In this document: positions 26,532 to 35,843 of the stretch, piece after piece
Position numbering within the stretch: position 1 is the first letter of the stretch
How the letters are laid out: every line of letters starts with the position of its first letter
DNA from: DASCQC01 sp036012865
GTDB lineage: Bacteria > Pseudomonadota > Gammaproteobacteria > Comchoanobacterales > Comchoanobacteraceae
Length of the DNA stretch: 64,000 nt
Assembly (NCBI GenBank): GCA_036012865.1
Contig: DASCQC010000016.1
Coordinates: forward strand, 1 to 64,000
Direction: 5' to 3'
The notes under the pieces: model-generated
Told to the model about the DNA's origin: nothing
Seen by the model: only the letters and a program-made list of their open reading frames with translations
Database searches by the model: none
Program-made: the position numbers and the translations under genes

Positions 26532-27910
26532 GCTAATTGCTCAGCTTTAGCTTTGGCTTCTTCAATGGATCCAATCATATAAAAGGCTTGCTCAGGAAGG
26601 TGGTCATATTCACCTTCGAGTAGGGCTTTAAACCCACTGATAGTGTCTTTGAGCGGAACATACTTTCCAGGTGTTCCTGTAAAGACTTCTGCAACAAAAA
26701 AGGGTTGTGAGAAAAACCTCTGAATTTTCCGAGCGCGATTCACCATCAGCTTATCTTCTTCAGAAAGCTCATCCATTCCTAAAATAGCAATGATATCTTT
26801 AAGTTCTTTGTACCTTTGTAGGCATTTTTGTACGCGTTGAGCTAGGTCATAGTGTTCTTGTCCTACTACCAAAGGATCTAGTTGGCGACTTGTGGAGTCA
26901 AGCGGATCAATGGCAGGGTAGATACCCAACTCGGCAATTTGACGTGATAAAACAACGGTTGCATCCAAATGAGCAAACGTGGTTGCAGGTGAGGGGTCGG
27001 TTAGGTCATCTGCAGGGACGTAAATCGCTTGAACAGAAGTGATGGACCCTGTTTTGGTTGACGTGATTCGTTCCTGAAGCTTACCCATTTCCTCGGATAA
27101 GGTAGGCTGGTACCCAACAGCAGAGGGCATTCGACCCAACAGTGCAGAAACTTCAGTTCCTGCTAAGGTAAACCGATAAATATTATCCACGAAGAAAAGA
27201 ACATCTTTACCCTCATCTCGAAAGCTTTCAGCCATGGTTAACCCTGTTGAAGCAACACGTAGACGGTTTCCAGGAGGCTCGTTCATTTGTCCATAGACTA
27301 GGGCTACTTTGTCCAACACATTAGAGTCTTTCATTTCATGATAAAAATCATTGCCTTCTCGAGTTCTTTCACCCACACCAGCAAACACCGAGTAACCACT
27401 GTGTTCAATAGCAATGTTTCGAATAAGCTCAAGCATGTTGACGGTTTTTCCTACTCCGGCACCCCCAAACAAACCTACTTTACCCCCTTTAGCAAACGGG
27501 CAGAGAAGGTCAATCACTTTAATGCCCGTCTCAAAGATTTCTCTTGAGGTTGCAAGCTCAGTAAATTTTGGGGCCGGTTGGTGAATGGCTCGACGCTCTT
27601 TTGTTGGAATTTCACCAGCTTCATCAATGGGGTTGCCTAAAACATCCATAATTCTACCCAGGGTGGCTTTTCCTACAGGAACTTCTATTTGTTTGCCAGT
27701 ATTTTTAACTTCAAGGCCTCGTTTCAGCCCATCGGTACATCCCATCGCAATGGTTCTGACGGTGTGGTCACCCATTTGCTGTTGTGTTTCTAAGGTGAGG
27801 TTATGTTCTTCAACGGTAAGAGCATCGTACACTTTAGGGGTATGACCCGCCGGAAACTCGACATCAATAACCGCACCTATAATTTCAACTATTCGACCTT
27901 TATCATTCAT
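26528..27910 (-). CDS. atpD: ATP synthase F1 beta subunit
   Basis: The catalytic subunit of F1. 460 residues with the P-loop GGAGVGKT at 149-156, GERTREGND, and the DELSEEDKL stretch near the C-terminus. These are the standard features of the family, at normal length. It begins 10 bases after atpG and overlaps atpC by four. All catalytic motifs look intact. Confidence 0.98.
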   Translation of the reverse strand: MNDKGRIVEIIGAVIDVEFPAGHTPKVYDALTVEEHNLTLETQQQMGDHTVRTIAMGCTDGLKRGLEVKNTGKQIEVPVGKATLGRIMDVLGNPIDEAGEIPTKERRAIHQPAPKFTELATSREIFETGIKVIDLLCPFAKGGKVGLFGGAGVGKTVNMLELIRNIAIEHSGYSVFAGVGERTREGNDFYHEMKDSNVLDKVALVYGQMNEPPGNRLRVASTGLTMAESFRDEGKDVLFFVDNIYRFTLAGTEVSALLGRMPSAVGYQPTLSEEMGKLQERITSTKTGSITSVQAIYVPADDLTDPSPATTFAHLDATVVLSRQIAELGIYPAIDPLDSTSRQLDPLVVGQEHYDLAQRVQKCLQRYKELKDIIAILGMDELSEEDKLMVNRARKIQRFFSQPFFVAEVFTGTPGKYVPLKDTISGFKALLEGEYDHLPEQAFYMIGSIEEAKAKAEQLA

Positions 27911-27920
27911 TTAGTACCCC

Positions 27921-28784
27921 TTAAACAGCATTTGACCCAGCGACAATTTCAGCTAGCTCTTGAGTGATAGCTGCTTGCCGGGCTTTGTTAAACATGAGCT
28001 TGAGATCATCAATAATCTCTTCTGCATTATCGGTTGCATTCTTCATTGCCATCATTCGAGAGGCTTGTTCGCACGCAATGTTTTCTACAACCGCTTGATA
28101 AACTTGTGATTCGATATAACGGTGCAGCAATAGGTCAATAACCCTGGCTGCATCGGGTTCATATAAATAATCCCACTGATGGGTTTGAGTGGGCTGCTCT
28201 AGTTTTGGTAAGGGCAGTAATGGGTTGATGAACGGTGATTGTGTCATCATGTTTCCAAAAGTATTACTGGCCAAATAAACTTGATCAACCTGCTTGTTTT
28301 CATAGGCTTGTATCATCGACTGAATGACGCCTAATAAGTCAGTTATTTTAGGCGCATCACTGAGCTTGGCAGCTTCGGATAGTACGGTTGACTTAAGGCG
28401 CTTGAAAAAGTGGATGCCTTTGTTGCCAAAAATACTAAAATGAACTTTGATTCCCTTAGTTTCTTGTTCTTGGGCAAACTTGATGACACGTTTCAACAAG
28501 TTAATGTTAAGGCCTCCGCATAAACCCCTGTCAGTCGTGACCAAGATAACGCCAATAACTTTAGGGTTATCTCGCTTCTCTAGAAATGCATGCCGGTATT
28601 CAGATTGAGCATTGGCTAAATTCCCAATGACTTCAAGCATTTTATTGGCATAGGGTTTAGCTCGTTTCATGGTTTCCTGCGTTTTTCCCAGTTTGCTCGC
28701 AGAAACCAATTCCATAGCATAGGTTATTTTTTTTGTTTTTTCAGTAGACTTTATGGTGGATTTTACTTTTTGGATCGAGGTCAT
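27921..28784 (-). CDS. atpG: ATP synthase F1 gamma subunit
   Basis: The gamma subunit is the rotating central stalk. 287 residues with the conserved N-terminal helix (IQKVKSTIKSTEKTKKITYAMELVSASKL), TTDRGLCGGLN near 87-97 and a C-terminal helix ending RQAAITQELAEIVAGSNAV, as in the family. It lies 6 bases after atpA and 10 before atpD. Confidence 0.97.
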   Translation of the reverse strand: MTSIQKVKSTIKSTEKTKKITYAMELVSASKLGKTQETMKRAKPYANKMLEVIGNLANAQSEYRHAFLEKRDNPKVIGVILVTTDRGLCGGLNINLLKRVIKFAQEQETKGIKVHFSIFGNKGIHFFKRLKSTVLSEAAKLSDAPKITDLLGVIQSMIQAYENKQVDQVYLASNTFGNMMTQSPFINPLLPLPKLEQPTQTHQWDYLYEPDAARVIDLLLHRYIESQVYQAVVENIACEQASRMMAMKNATDNAEEIIDDLKLMFNKARQAAITQELAEIVAGSNAV

Positions 28785-28790
28785 ACAGGG

Positions 28791-30332
28791 TTACCAGTTT
28801 TTGTGTTCGCACATGCTTTTTAGGATGGCTTCAAACTTTTGTTTGACTTTTTCATCCAGCTTGGGTTTATTCAGAAGAGCGGTTGTCCATTGGGCATGCT
28901 TTCCCTTGAGCTGAGTATGCAATTCTTGGATGAATAGTTTGACTTCGTCGTCTTTGACCTCGTCTAGAAACCCATTTTCAGCAGCGTATAAACTGCTGGC
29001 CATTAGCGCTACATTAAGGGGTTGATATTGAGCTTGTTTCATGATTTCAATGATGCGTTTTCCACGGGTTAATTGCTTTTGTGTGGCATCATCTAAATCG
29101 GAGGCAAATTGACTAAACGCTTCAAGTTCTCTGTATTGAGCTAAAGCTAAGCGAACACCCCCGCCTAGTTTTTTAATAATTTGAGTTTGAGCTGCTCCAC
29201 CTACCCGAGATACGGATAACCCTGAGTTAATTGCCGGCCGAATACCGGCATTAAATAAGTCAGTATCCAGGTAAATCTGACCATCGGTGATAGAGATTAC
29301 GTTGGTCGGAACAAAAGCTGAAACGTCCCCGGCTTGGGTTTCAATAATGGGCAAAGCTGTTAGAGACCCTGTTTTCCCTTTGACTTTACCAGCAGTTATT
29401 TTTTCAACGTAGTCAGCATTGACTCTGGAAGCTCTTTCTAATAAACGTGAATGGAGATAAAAAACATCTCCAGGAAAAGCTTCTCGACCAGGAGGTCTTC
29501 TTAATAGCAAGGATATTTGACGGTAAGCAACGGCATGTTTTGATAAATCATCGTAGATAATTAAGGCATCTTCACCTTTATCTCGATAGTATTCACCAAT
29601 AGTACATCCTGCATAAGGAGCAATAAATTGTAAAGCGGCCGAATCAGATGCGGTTGCTGCGATAATGGTTGTGTGCTCCATCGCATCATGCTCTTCAAGT
29701 TTTTGGATAATTTGAGCAATGGAGGATGCCTTTTGACCAATGGCAACGTAAATACATTTGATGCCAGTTTCTTTTTGATTGATGATGGTATCAATGGCAA
29801 TGGCCGTTTTTCCTGTTTGACGATCACCAATAATTAATTCCCGTTGACCTCTTCCAATAGGGGTCATGGAGTCAATGGATAGCAGCCCGGTTTGTAAAGG
29901 CTCGTCAACAGATTGTCTGGCAATAACACCTGGGGCAATTTTTTCAATGGCTGCTGTTTGTGGTTTTTTTAAGGCTGTTTTACCATCAATAGGCTGACCA
30001 AGAGGGTTGAGTACTCGACCTAATAAAGCTTCACCGACAGGGACTTCAATGATTTTCCCAGTACATTTGACCGTTTGGCCTTCTTTCAAGTTACTGTAAT
30101 CCCCCAAGACGACAACACCCACACTATCTTTTTCCAAGTTAAGTGCTAACCCAAAGGACCCATCTTCAAAGGCAATCATTTCTCCATACATGGCTTGATC
30201 CAGTCCGTAAACTTGAACAATACCATCTTTTAGGTTGATAATGGTTCCGGTGTTGTGAGTTTGAGCATCCAGTTTGAGGCTCTCTATTTGTTGCCGAATA
30301 ACGTCACTAATTTCGCTGGCGTTTAGATTCAT
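28791..30332 (-). CDS. atpA: ATP synthase F1 alpha subunit
   Basis: The non-catalytic nucleotide-binding subunit of F1. From the ATG at 30332 it is 513 residues, starting MNLNASEISDVIRQQIE as expected. The P-loop GDRQTGKT is at 169-176, followed by YDDLSKHAVAYRQISLLLRRPPGREAFPGD (split: YDDLSKHAVAYRQ, then LLLRRPPGREAFPGD). AGGAGA lies 6 bases upstream, and the ATG overlaps the atpH stop. A longer reading from 30353 enters atpH and is rejected. Confidence 0.97.
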   Translation of the reverse strand: MNLNASEISDVIRQQIESLKLDAQTHNTGTIINLKDGIVQVYGLDQAMYGEMIAFEDGSFGLALNLEKDSVGVVVLGDYSNLKEGQTVKCTGKIIEVPVGEALLGRVLNPLGQPIDGKTALKKPQTAAIEKIAPGVIARQSVDEPLQTGLLSIDSMTPIGRGQRELIIGDRQTGKTAIAIDTIINQKETGIKCIYVAIGQKASSIAQIIQKLEEHDAMEHTTIIAATASDSAALQFIAPYAGCTIGEYYRDKGEDALIIYDDLSKHAVAYRQISLLLRRPPGREAFPGDVFYLHSRLLERASRVNADYVEKITAGKVKGKTGSLTALPIIETQAGDVSAFVPTNVISITDGQIYLDTDLFNAGIRPAINSGLSVSRVGGAAQTQIIKKLGGGVRLALAQYRELEAFSQFASDLDDATQKQLTRGKRIIEIMKQAQYQPLNVALMASSLYAAENGFLDEVKDDEVKLFIQELHTQLKGKHAQWTTALLNKPKLDEKVKQKFEAILKSMCEHKNW

Positions 30333-30874
30333 AAGGTTTCTCCTGATGAACAAAGGGATTGATACATTTGGTTAATGAAGCCTCTTATTGACCCATCAAT
30401 TCGGTTGTTACCATATTGAATAACCACACCACCTAACAAAGATTTATCCAGTTCTACGGAGGAATCAAATTGTTTGTGGTAACGTTTTTCCAATAAGGCA
30501 TGAATGCGGTTGATTTGTTTTGAAGATAGTTCGTAAGCGGAATATATTTTTGCAGAGGCCCTACCTTTGTTGCTTTGAATAGTGTCTTTGAGTTGAGAGC
30601 TAATGCTGGGTATAAGGTTAAGGCGTTTATGGCGAGCAAGCACTTTGAGCAAGTTTTCAGTTGTTCTTGAGGTTTTGTGAAGCTTCAATAAACACGCAAC
30701 GACCTCTTGTTGTTCGCACGCAGGGTGTGCGATTAGTCGAGCAATCCTAGGGTCCAAGCAGAGTAAAGCCAGGCTTTCTAGGTCCTTCTCAATGGTTTTT
30801 AGCTTGCTTTCAGTCTGGCACAAAAGGGCTTTGACATAAGGTTTAGCTAGGGTGCAGGATTGCAAAAGGCTCAT
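30329..30874 (-). CDS. atpH: ATP synthase F1 delta subunit
   Basis: The delta subunit joins the peripheral stalk to the top of F1. 181 residues (family about 175-180), with the N-terminal helical domain starting LAKPYVKALL and the conserved C-terminal LDKSLLGGVVIQYGNNRIDGSIRG. It overlaps atpA by four bases and follows atpF by one base. Confidence 0.96.
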   Translation of the reverse strand: MSLLQSCTLAKPYVKALLCQTESKLKTIEKDLESLALLCLDPRIARLIAHPACEQQEVVACLLKLHKTSRTTENLLKVLARHKRLNLIPSISSQLKDTIQSNKGRASAKIYSAYELSSKQINRIHALLEKRYHKQFDSSVELDKSLLGGVVIQYGNNRIDGSIRGFINQMYQSLCSSGETL

Positions 30875-30875
30875 A

Positions 30876-31346
30876 TTAAATCTCTGTTAAATATTCATCG
30901 ATGATTTTCTCATTTTGCTTAATGCTCATTTTTTTTTTAATGAGCGCTTCAGCGCCTTGAACAATTAACAAGGATACATGTTGATTAAGCTCTTCTTTAA
31001 CAGAAATAACCTGCTGTTGAATTTCTTCATGGGCAGCTTTCAACATTCTTTGACGCTCATGCTCTGCTTGTTCTTTCACGTCATTCATGAAGTTATTGCC
31101 TCGCACTTTAGTTTCTTCCATAAATTTACGCGCTTCGGTTTTAGCTTTCTTTAATATAGTCTCAGCATCTTCTTTAGCTTGATGGAGTTGTTTTTGTGCT
31201 TCAGCTGCATCTTCTAGCCCCTGAGCAACAGCCTTGCGGCGCTCTTCGAGGGCTTGCTCGATGGGTGGAATAATGTAACGCATAGTAAGCAACACAAATG
31301 CCATAAAGATAAGCATTTCTATAAAGAGCGTGAAGTTAATGTTCAT
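30876..31346 (-). CDS. atpF: ATP synthase Fo b subunit
   Basis: Forms the peripheral stalk as a dimer. 156 residues with one N-terminal membrane span (about 5-25, FTLFIEMLIFMAFVLLTMRY) and a long charged helix ending in the delta-binding region. Typical length for gammaproteobacteria. It is placed 20 bases after atpE. Confidence 0.96.
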   Translation of the reverse strand: MNINFTLFIEMLIFMAFVLLTMRYIIPPIEQALEERRKAVAQGLEDAAEAQKQLHQAKEDAETILKKAKTEARKFMEETKVRGNNFMNDVKEQAEHERQRMLKAAHEEIQQQVISVKEELNQHVSLLIVQGAEALIKKKMSIKQNEKIIDEYLTEI

Positions 31347-31366
31347 GCTAAGACCTTAACGTAAGT

Positions 31367-31645
31367 TTAAACGGCGGCGGAAGTAAGTGCTTGAAGGAAT
31401 GGCTGAGTAAATAGAATATACAGCGCAATTCCCACTCCAATCATAGAAATGGCATCAATAAGTGCAGCTACCATAAACATACGGCTTTGTAGTAACGCGC
31501 TCATTTCAGGTTGGCGAGCTAATCCTTCTAGGAATTTTCCACCTAAGATTCCAAAACCAATGGCGGTACCAAGGGCTCCAAACCCAATAAGTAGGGCAAC
31601 AGTGATGGCGGTTAGGCCTTCAACGTGGGCGATTTCAGCAATCAT
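31367..31645 (-). CDS. atpE: ATP synthase Fo c subunit
   Basis: The c-ring proteolipid. 92 residues: two membrane hairpin helices joined by a polar loop (LARQPEM at about 43-49). The ion-binding acid is Asp64 in ALIDAISMIGVG, like E. coli Asp61, so the ring looks proton-type rather than sodium-type. It is slightly longer than the E. coli protein (79) because of an N-terminal extension. AAGGAGA precedes the ATG. Confidence 0.96.
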   Translation of the reverse strand: MIAEIAHVEGLTAITVALLIGFGALGTAIGFGILGGKFLEGLARQPEMSALLQSRMFMVAALIDAISMIGVGIALYILFTQPFLQALTSAAV

Positions 31646-31666
31646 AATATCTCCTTAAAGTTGAGG

Positions 31667-32455
31667 TTAGTGTTCAGAACGGGCCATGCTAAGATAAACA
31701 ATCGTTAGCATCATAAAAATAAACGCTTGCAAGGTTATAATCAAAATATGGAAAACTAGCCACACGCCGCCTAATAACCATTGAAGATAGATAGGTGTGA
31801 GTGCGATGAGAATGAAAATTAACTCACCGGCATATAGATTACCAAATAATCGCAACGATAACGAAAGAACTTTTGCAACTTCTTCTACCAGCCTAAAGGG
31901 AACATTAATAAAAAATAGATAACTAGGAAATGGGTGTGAGCAAAGGTCTTTGATGTAACCCACAAAGCCTTTAAAGCGAAGATTATAACCTAAGATAATT
32001 AAGAAGACACTGAAGGATAATGCGAATGTCAGGCTGATGTCAGCGGTAGGCACAGCTCTAAAGTGGCTGGCACCTAAGTGACCAGCAATCCAAGGAAGGA
32101 GGTCTACTGGAACCATGTCCATGAAATTCATCAGAAAGACCCAGACAAAGATAGTTAGTGCAAGTGCGCTCACCGTTTTGTCTTTGCATAAAAATGTTTC
32201 AGTCACTTGTTGGTTAACAAATTCAAGAAGAACTTCTACAAAATTTTGTTTAGAGGAGGGGGTTTTTGCTGTAGCGTGGACAGCTACCCAGCGAAAAAAG
32301 CCAAGAAAGATGAAGCCCATGATCAAGGACATAAGAACGGTGTCGACGTTAATGGTCCAAAAACCACCATTAGACCAGCTGCCATCGGTCATATTGTACT
32401 GCCAATTAACCAGATGGTGCTTAATGTATTCAATGCTGTTACTTGGATTCTTCAT
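31667..32455 (-). CDS. atpB: ATP synthase Fo a subunit
   Basis: Forms the proton half-channels with the c-ring. 262 residues, with the conserved LSLSLRLFGNLYAGELI segment (essential Arg near residue 206) and the C-terminal LQAFIFMMLTIVYLSMA. Five to six membrane spans. Its ATG overlaps the atpI stop by four bases. Confidence 0.97.
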   Translation of the reverse strand: MKNPSNSIEYIKHHLVNWQYNMTDGSWSNGGFWTINVDTVLMSLIMGFIFLGFFRWVAVHATAKTPSSKQNFVEVLLEFVNQQVTETFLCKDKTVSALALTIFVWVFLMNFMDMVPVDLLPWIAGHLGASHFRAVPTADISLTFALSFSVFLIILGYNLRFKGFVGYIKDLCSHPFPSYLFFINVPFRLVEEVAKVLSLSLRLFGNLYAGELIFILIALTPIYLQWLLGGVWLVFHILIITLQAFIFMMLTIVYLSMARSEH

Positions 32456-32829
32456 CGGCTTTTAAGTATACCCCATAACGGCAGCACTAACCAGTGTGCT
32501 GCAAAAAAAATCATGACACTAGATAAATTGTAAAGGCTCGAGTTCAATACAACTACCCATAAAAAAATGGTTACCCCAAACAATGCAAATTGACCTTTCA
32601 CAAGTCCAGCTATCGAGGCGCTAGGCCTCGGTTTTGGTTGCATGCAGCAAAACGCAAAAGCCATGTTAGGCATCCAAAACAGGCAACTTCCTACAAACCC
32701 AGAAATTGCTATTTGCCAACTTAACAACACAGCAGCTGCAAGGCTAAGCAAACACCCAAAAGTTATACTGCCTAATAAATAAGGCATTAAGCGATCGAAC
32801 TGATGTGTTTTTGCTTGCATATTCACCAT
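32452..32829 (-). CDS. atpI: ATP synthase accessory protein AtpI
   Basis: 125 residues with four hydrophobic segments (about 14-34, 38-60, 80-96, 103-120). First gene of the atp operon, as in many proteobacteria. AtpI helps assemble the c-ring or supply Mg2+, and is not part of the finished enzyme. Sequence identity is low as usual for this family, so the call rests mainly on position, length and membrane pattern. Confidence 0.85.
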   Translation of the reverse strand: MVNMQAKTHQFDRLMPYLLGSITFGCLLSLAAAVLLSWQIAISGFVGSCLFWMPNMAFAFCCMQPKPRPSASIAGLVKGQFALFGVTIFLWVVVLNSSLYNLSSVMIFFAAHWLVLPLWGILKSR

Positions 32830-32840
32830 TTTTCGCCGCG

Positions 32841-32869
32841 ATTATAGTCATTATTGACACAATGTGCAA
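32841..32869 (-). promoter_or_regulatory. Sigma-70 promoter of the atp operon
   Basis: On the minus strand, TTGCAC (32864-32869) and TATAAT (32841-32846) are separated by exactly 17 bases, ending 11 bases before the atpI ATG at 32829. This near-consensus promoter fits a constitutive operon. With the -10 so close, either the leader is only a few bases long or the real atpI start is slightly further downstream. Confidence 0.7.
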
Positions 32870-32951
32870 CCCTTTGTCTCTAATAAAATAAGGTGGCCTT
32901 GTTTTCTGACTCAAATGGACCCGGTGAAAACAGCAAGGATGGGGGCAGTTG

Positions 32952-34256
32952 TCAGGAGGAAGCGGTCTGTTCTTGATCTATAAAATCTTTTATGAGAGAC
33001 ATCATCTCAGGGTAAAATGGGTTGAATTCAATTCGCCTAAACAGCCTGCCCTTGAGTTCTTCTGGGTGGTTGTTTAAAGAGAGTGAGCCATAAACTGTGG
33101 CTTTATTATCGCTCTTGCATTTTTCAAAAGAATCACTGGGTTGATTGTAATGGTTGCAGTTTCTGTACCATTTATCAAAACCAAATAAGGGATCATCGGG
33201 AGAATTTATACTGGCTTTATGACTGAGGTTAATAAACCTGAATTGTTGTTGTCTTTTAGGGTAGTCTTTCACTTGATAAACATGAATTCCTTGACAGCGG
33301 TTATGGGCTGGTTTTGTTCCTTGAAATAAAATAAGTTTATTGGTGGGGTTTGTGCTTTTATGACAAAAGTATTCCAGGGCTTTATCAGTATCAATAGTAT
33401 CGTCGTCAGTGCTGAGAACCATGAAGGTAGGGGTTTTATTTTTTTTCAATGGGCTGATCTCATCAATCAGCCTTATGTATTCTGCAGAAAGATTGTGTGT
33501 CCAAGAAGTGTATGTTAATGGGGCATGGTCATCAAAAACATCATCGAAAGGAAATAATCGTCGGATCCAGGGGGTGAATTTAGCTGTTATGCTTTGAGCC
33601 CCTAAACCTGGGTCAATGAGTACGAGGCCCTTTATTGTAAAGTTATTTATAGAGGGGTGATGTTGAAGATAATCCACGATGAGTGTTGCGCCAGCTGAGT
33701 AACCTATCAGATAAAGGTTATCGACTTTATCTTTCATAGAGGCAATGGTATAGTTCACGCTTTTTCTCCATTGGTTTCTATGGGTATGTAGGCTATCGCC
33801 AATCACCGTTCCATGACCACTTAAAAGAAGTCCTCGCATTAATGATTGGGGGTATCTTTTGTGAAGTTCTGTGGCAATGGGCCTAAAGTCTCTGGCTGTT
33901 TTCCCCAGTCCATGGATAAAGATAAACCCCGTTTTATGACCTTTGGCTAGACTGGGTTTTTGCAGGTTGCTAGGAGAGATTTCAAAAGGAGCCGCTTGTT
34001 GGCTTATATAATCTAATGTGTATTTTGCAGGATAAGGGGTTGGGTTCTTTTCAAAAAAAGGTTTTAAAGCACTTTTTATTCTTGTTTGATTAACTTGGAT
34101 ATAGTTTTGAAAGGGTAAATCAGTAGATTCAGGAACAAATACATGATAGCCAGAGGGCTTAAAACGGTAATCATTAGGAATGGTTCTATAAAGTTGAATG
34201 GAGCCATATAATAAAATAATAAGCAGGATAATGAGGGTATATCGTAGGGTCTTCAT
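32952..34256 (-). CDS. Membrane-anchored alpha/beta hydrolase, lipase-like (copy 1)
   Basis: 434 residues with an N-terminal hydrophobic anchor (about 5-20), so it is probably attached to the inner membrane or exported. The hydrolase core has oxyanion-type HGLG at 115-118, LSGHGT at 145-150, and the nucleophile elbow GYSAG at 185-189 (Ser187). The later Asp/His region includes LSTDDDTIDTD. It resembles monoacylglycerol lipase/serine aminopeptidase S33 proteins. A paralogue lies 74 bases upstream on the same strand, with matching order and motifs, so they arose by tandem duplication. Substrate is unknown. Confidence 0.8.
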   Translation of the reverse strand: MKTLRYTLIILLIILLYGSIQLYRTIPNDYRFKPSGYHVFVPESTDLPFQNYIQVNQTRIKSALKPFFEKNPTPYPAKYTLDYISQQAAPFEISPSNLQKPSLAKGHKTGFIFIHGLGKTARDFRPIATELHKRYPQSLMRGLLLSGHGTVIGDSLHTHRNQWRKSVNYTIASMKDKVDNLYLIGYSAGATLIVDYLQHHPSINNFTIKGLVLIDPGLGAQSITAKFTPWIRRLFPFDDVFDDHAPLTYTSWTHNLSAEYIRLIDEISPLKKNKTPTFMVLSTDDDTIDTDKALEYFCHKSTNPTNKLILFQGTKPAHNRCQGIHVYQVKDYPKRQQQFRFINLSHKASINSPDDPLFGFDKWYRNCNHYNQPSDSFEKCKSDNKATVYGSLSLNNHPEELKGRLFRRIEFNPFYPEMMSLIKDFIDQEQTASS

Positions 34257-34330
34257 AGCGCTTTTTAGCTTTTGGAAAGCTTATCATATTAGGTTAGTGG
34301 ATTAGAATCCAGAAAAATGGTGAGTTTTAA

Positions 34331-35659
34331 TTAAGATGGGCTCTGTTTTTTGATTGCAGATGCTATAAATTCTCTTATCAATGTCATCATTTGATCATAG
34401 TAAGGGTTAAAACTTGCTCTTCTGAGTATTTTTCCTCCCAGCTGGTCTGGTTCATTCAATAAATCTTCTTCTCCATAGACGGTTTTCTCATTATCATGGA
34501 GGCATATGTTCCACTTGCTCTTTTCTTCAAGGAGCTCATAGTGTATACAATTAGGATAACTTTTGTCGAAGCCAAACACAGGATGGCGGGCTGAATGTAT
34601 AAGGCTGCGGTGACTAAAACTCATATAGCGGTAGTGTTTTTTGATTTTTGGGTCTGAGCGGAGATCAAAAACATGTGTTGGCTTGCATAACTGTTTGTTT
34701 AATTTGTCTTTTGACTTGAATAAAAGTAATGTGCTAAGAGGGTTGTGATTTTGATTACAGAAATAGCGAAAGGTTTCATTGCTATCGGTAGTTATGTCAT
34801 CACTGGAGAGTGCTATTAGGGTTGGTATTGTATTGGGTTTTAAGTTAGCAAAGTTATTAATTAGTTGATAAAATTCAGATAGTAGATTAGACGTCCAAGA
34901 TTCGTATATGTAGGGGCTTAGATCAGCTGCGATATCATAATAAGGTTTTATTAATGTTAGGTAAGGAGTGAACCTTATGAGATCATTTTTAGCTGCTATG
35001 GCTGGATTAAACAGCACAAGGCCTTTAATTTTAGGATGGGATGAATCTTTTTGTGGATGAGCGTTTATGTAATCTAAGATTAATGCTCCCCCAGTTGAGT
35101 AACCCACAAGAAATAAATCATCTACTAGGTCATTCATAGAGCTGATTGTATAGTTGGCTATTTTTTTCCATTCTTCGAAAGTTACATCAAGACTATCTGC
35201 AATGACAGTGCCGTGCCCAGAATACATAGGCGCTCTCATTAAGGATTGGGGGTAATGTTTGTGTAATTCAGCTGCCATGATTTTAAAATCGTAGGCAGTA
35301 TTTCCAAGGCCATGGAAGAATATAAATCCGATGCGATGTCCTTTGGATTTTTTAGTCAAATTTTCCGGAATGGGTGGGATTTCAAAAGGGGCTATATTCT
35401 CAATAATTTGTTTTAATGAAGGGGTGTGTTTGTCAGGTTTTTGGTGGTTGAAAAGGGGGGTCAGAGCGCTTTTAATTCGGCTTTTATTGACTTGTATGTA
35501 AGTTGCATAGGGCAAGTCATCTGTTTCTGGTATGAAAGAGTTATACCCAGTAGGGTTGTATTGATATTCATTGGGAGGATTGCCAATAAATGCTTTTATT
35601 AAAAGACCTACGGCTATGATTACCGCAAGTAATATGAATGAGTAATATAATTTTCTCAT
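34331..35659 (-). CDS. Membrane-anchored alpha/beta hydrolase, lipase-like (copy 2)
   Basis: 442 residues, collinear with the downstream neighbour at 32952-34256. It has an N-terminal anchor (about 5-25), HGLG at 116-119, YSGHGT at 146-151, and GYSTG at 186-190 (Ser188). Shared landmarks include YIQVN-x-SRIKSAL before the domain and SFNPYYDQMMTLIREFI near the end. Divergence between the copies is large, so the duplication is old. The -10/-35 region lies in the AT-rich gap shared with the divergent Cys-rich secreted gene at 35844. Confidence 0.8.
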   Translation of the reverse strand: MRKLYYSFILLAVIIAVGLLIKAFIGNPPNEYQYNPTGYNSFIPETDDLPYATYIQVNKSRIKSALTPLFNHQKPDKHTPSLKQIIENIAPFEIPPIPENLTKKSKGHRIGFIFFHGLGNTAYDFKIMAAELHKHYPQSLMRAPMYSGHGTVIADSLDVTFEEWKKIANYTISSMNDLVDDLFLVGYSTGGALILDYINAHPQKDSSHPKIKGLVLFNPAIAAKNDLIRFTPYLTLIKPYYDIAADLSPYIYESWTSNLLSEFYQLINNFANLKPNTIPTLIALSSDDITTDSNETFRYFCNQNHNPLSTLLLFKSKDKLNKQLCKPTHVFDLRSDPKIKKHYRYMSFSHRSLIHSARHPVFGFDKSYPNCIHYELLEEKSKWNICLHDNEKTVYGEEDLLNEPDQLGGKILRRASFNPYYDQMMTLIREFIASAIKKQSPS

Positions 35660-35843
35660 CTTTTAGAGTAGTCCATTACATTGCCTGAATCTACTATGAT
35701 ATTGCATGTTCACTCACTTTACAAATTATTTATTAAAAAATTCAGACTATTAAATTATGCCCTATATTATTGTTAATATAGTAATAATTCATGTTTTTTT
35801 ATAATTTGTGTTCTATAACTATTTTAGACATGAGGAGAAGATT

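Noticed and set aside
30329..30353. Longer atpA start at 30353
   Set aside because: It lies inside atpH before the AGGAGA site; the ATG at 30332 matches the family start.
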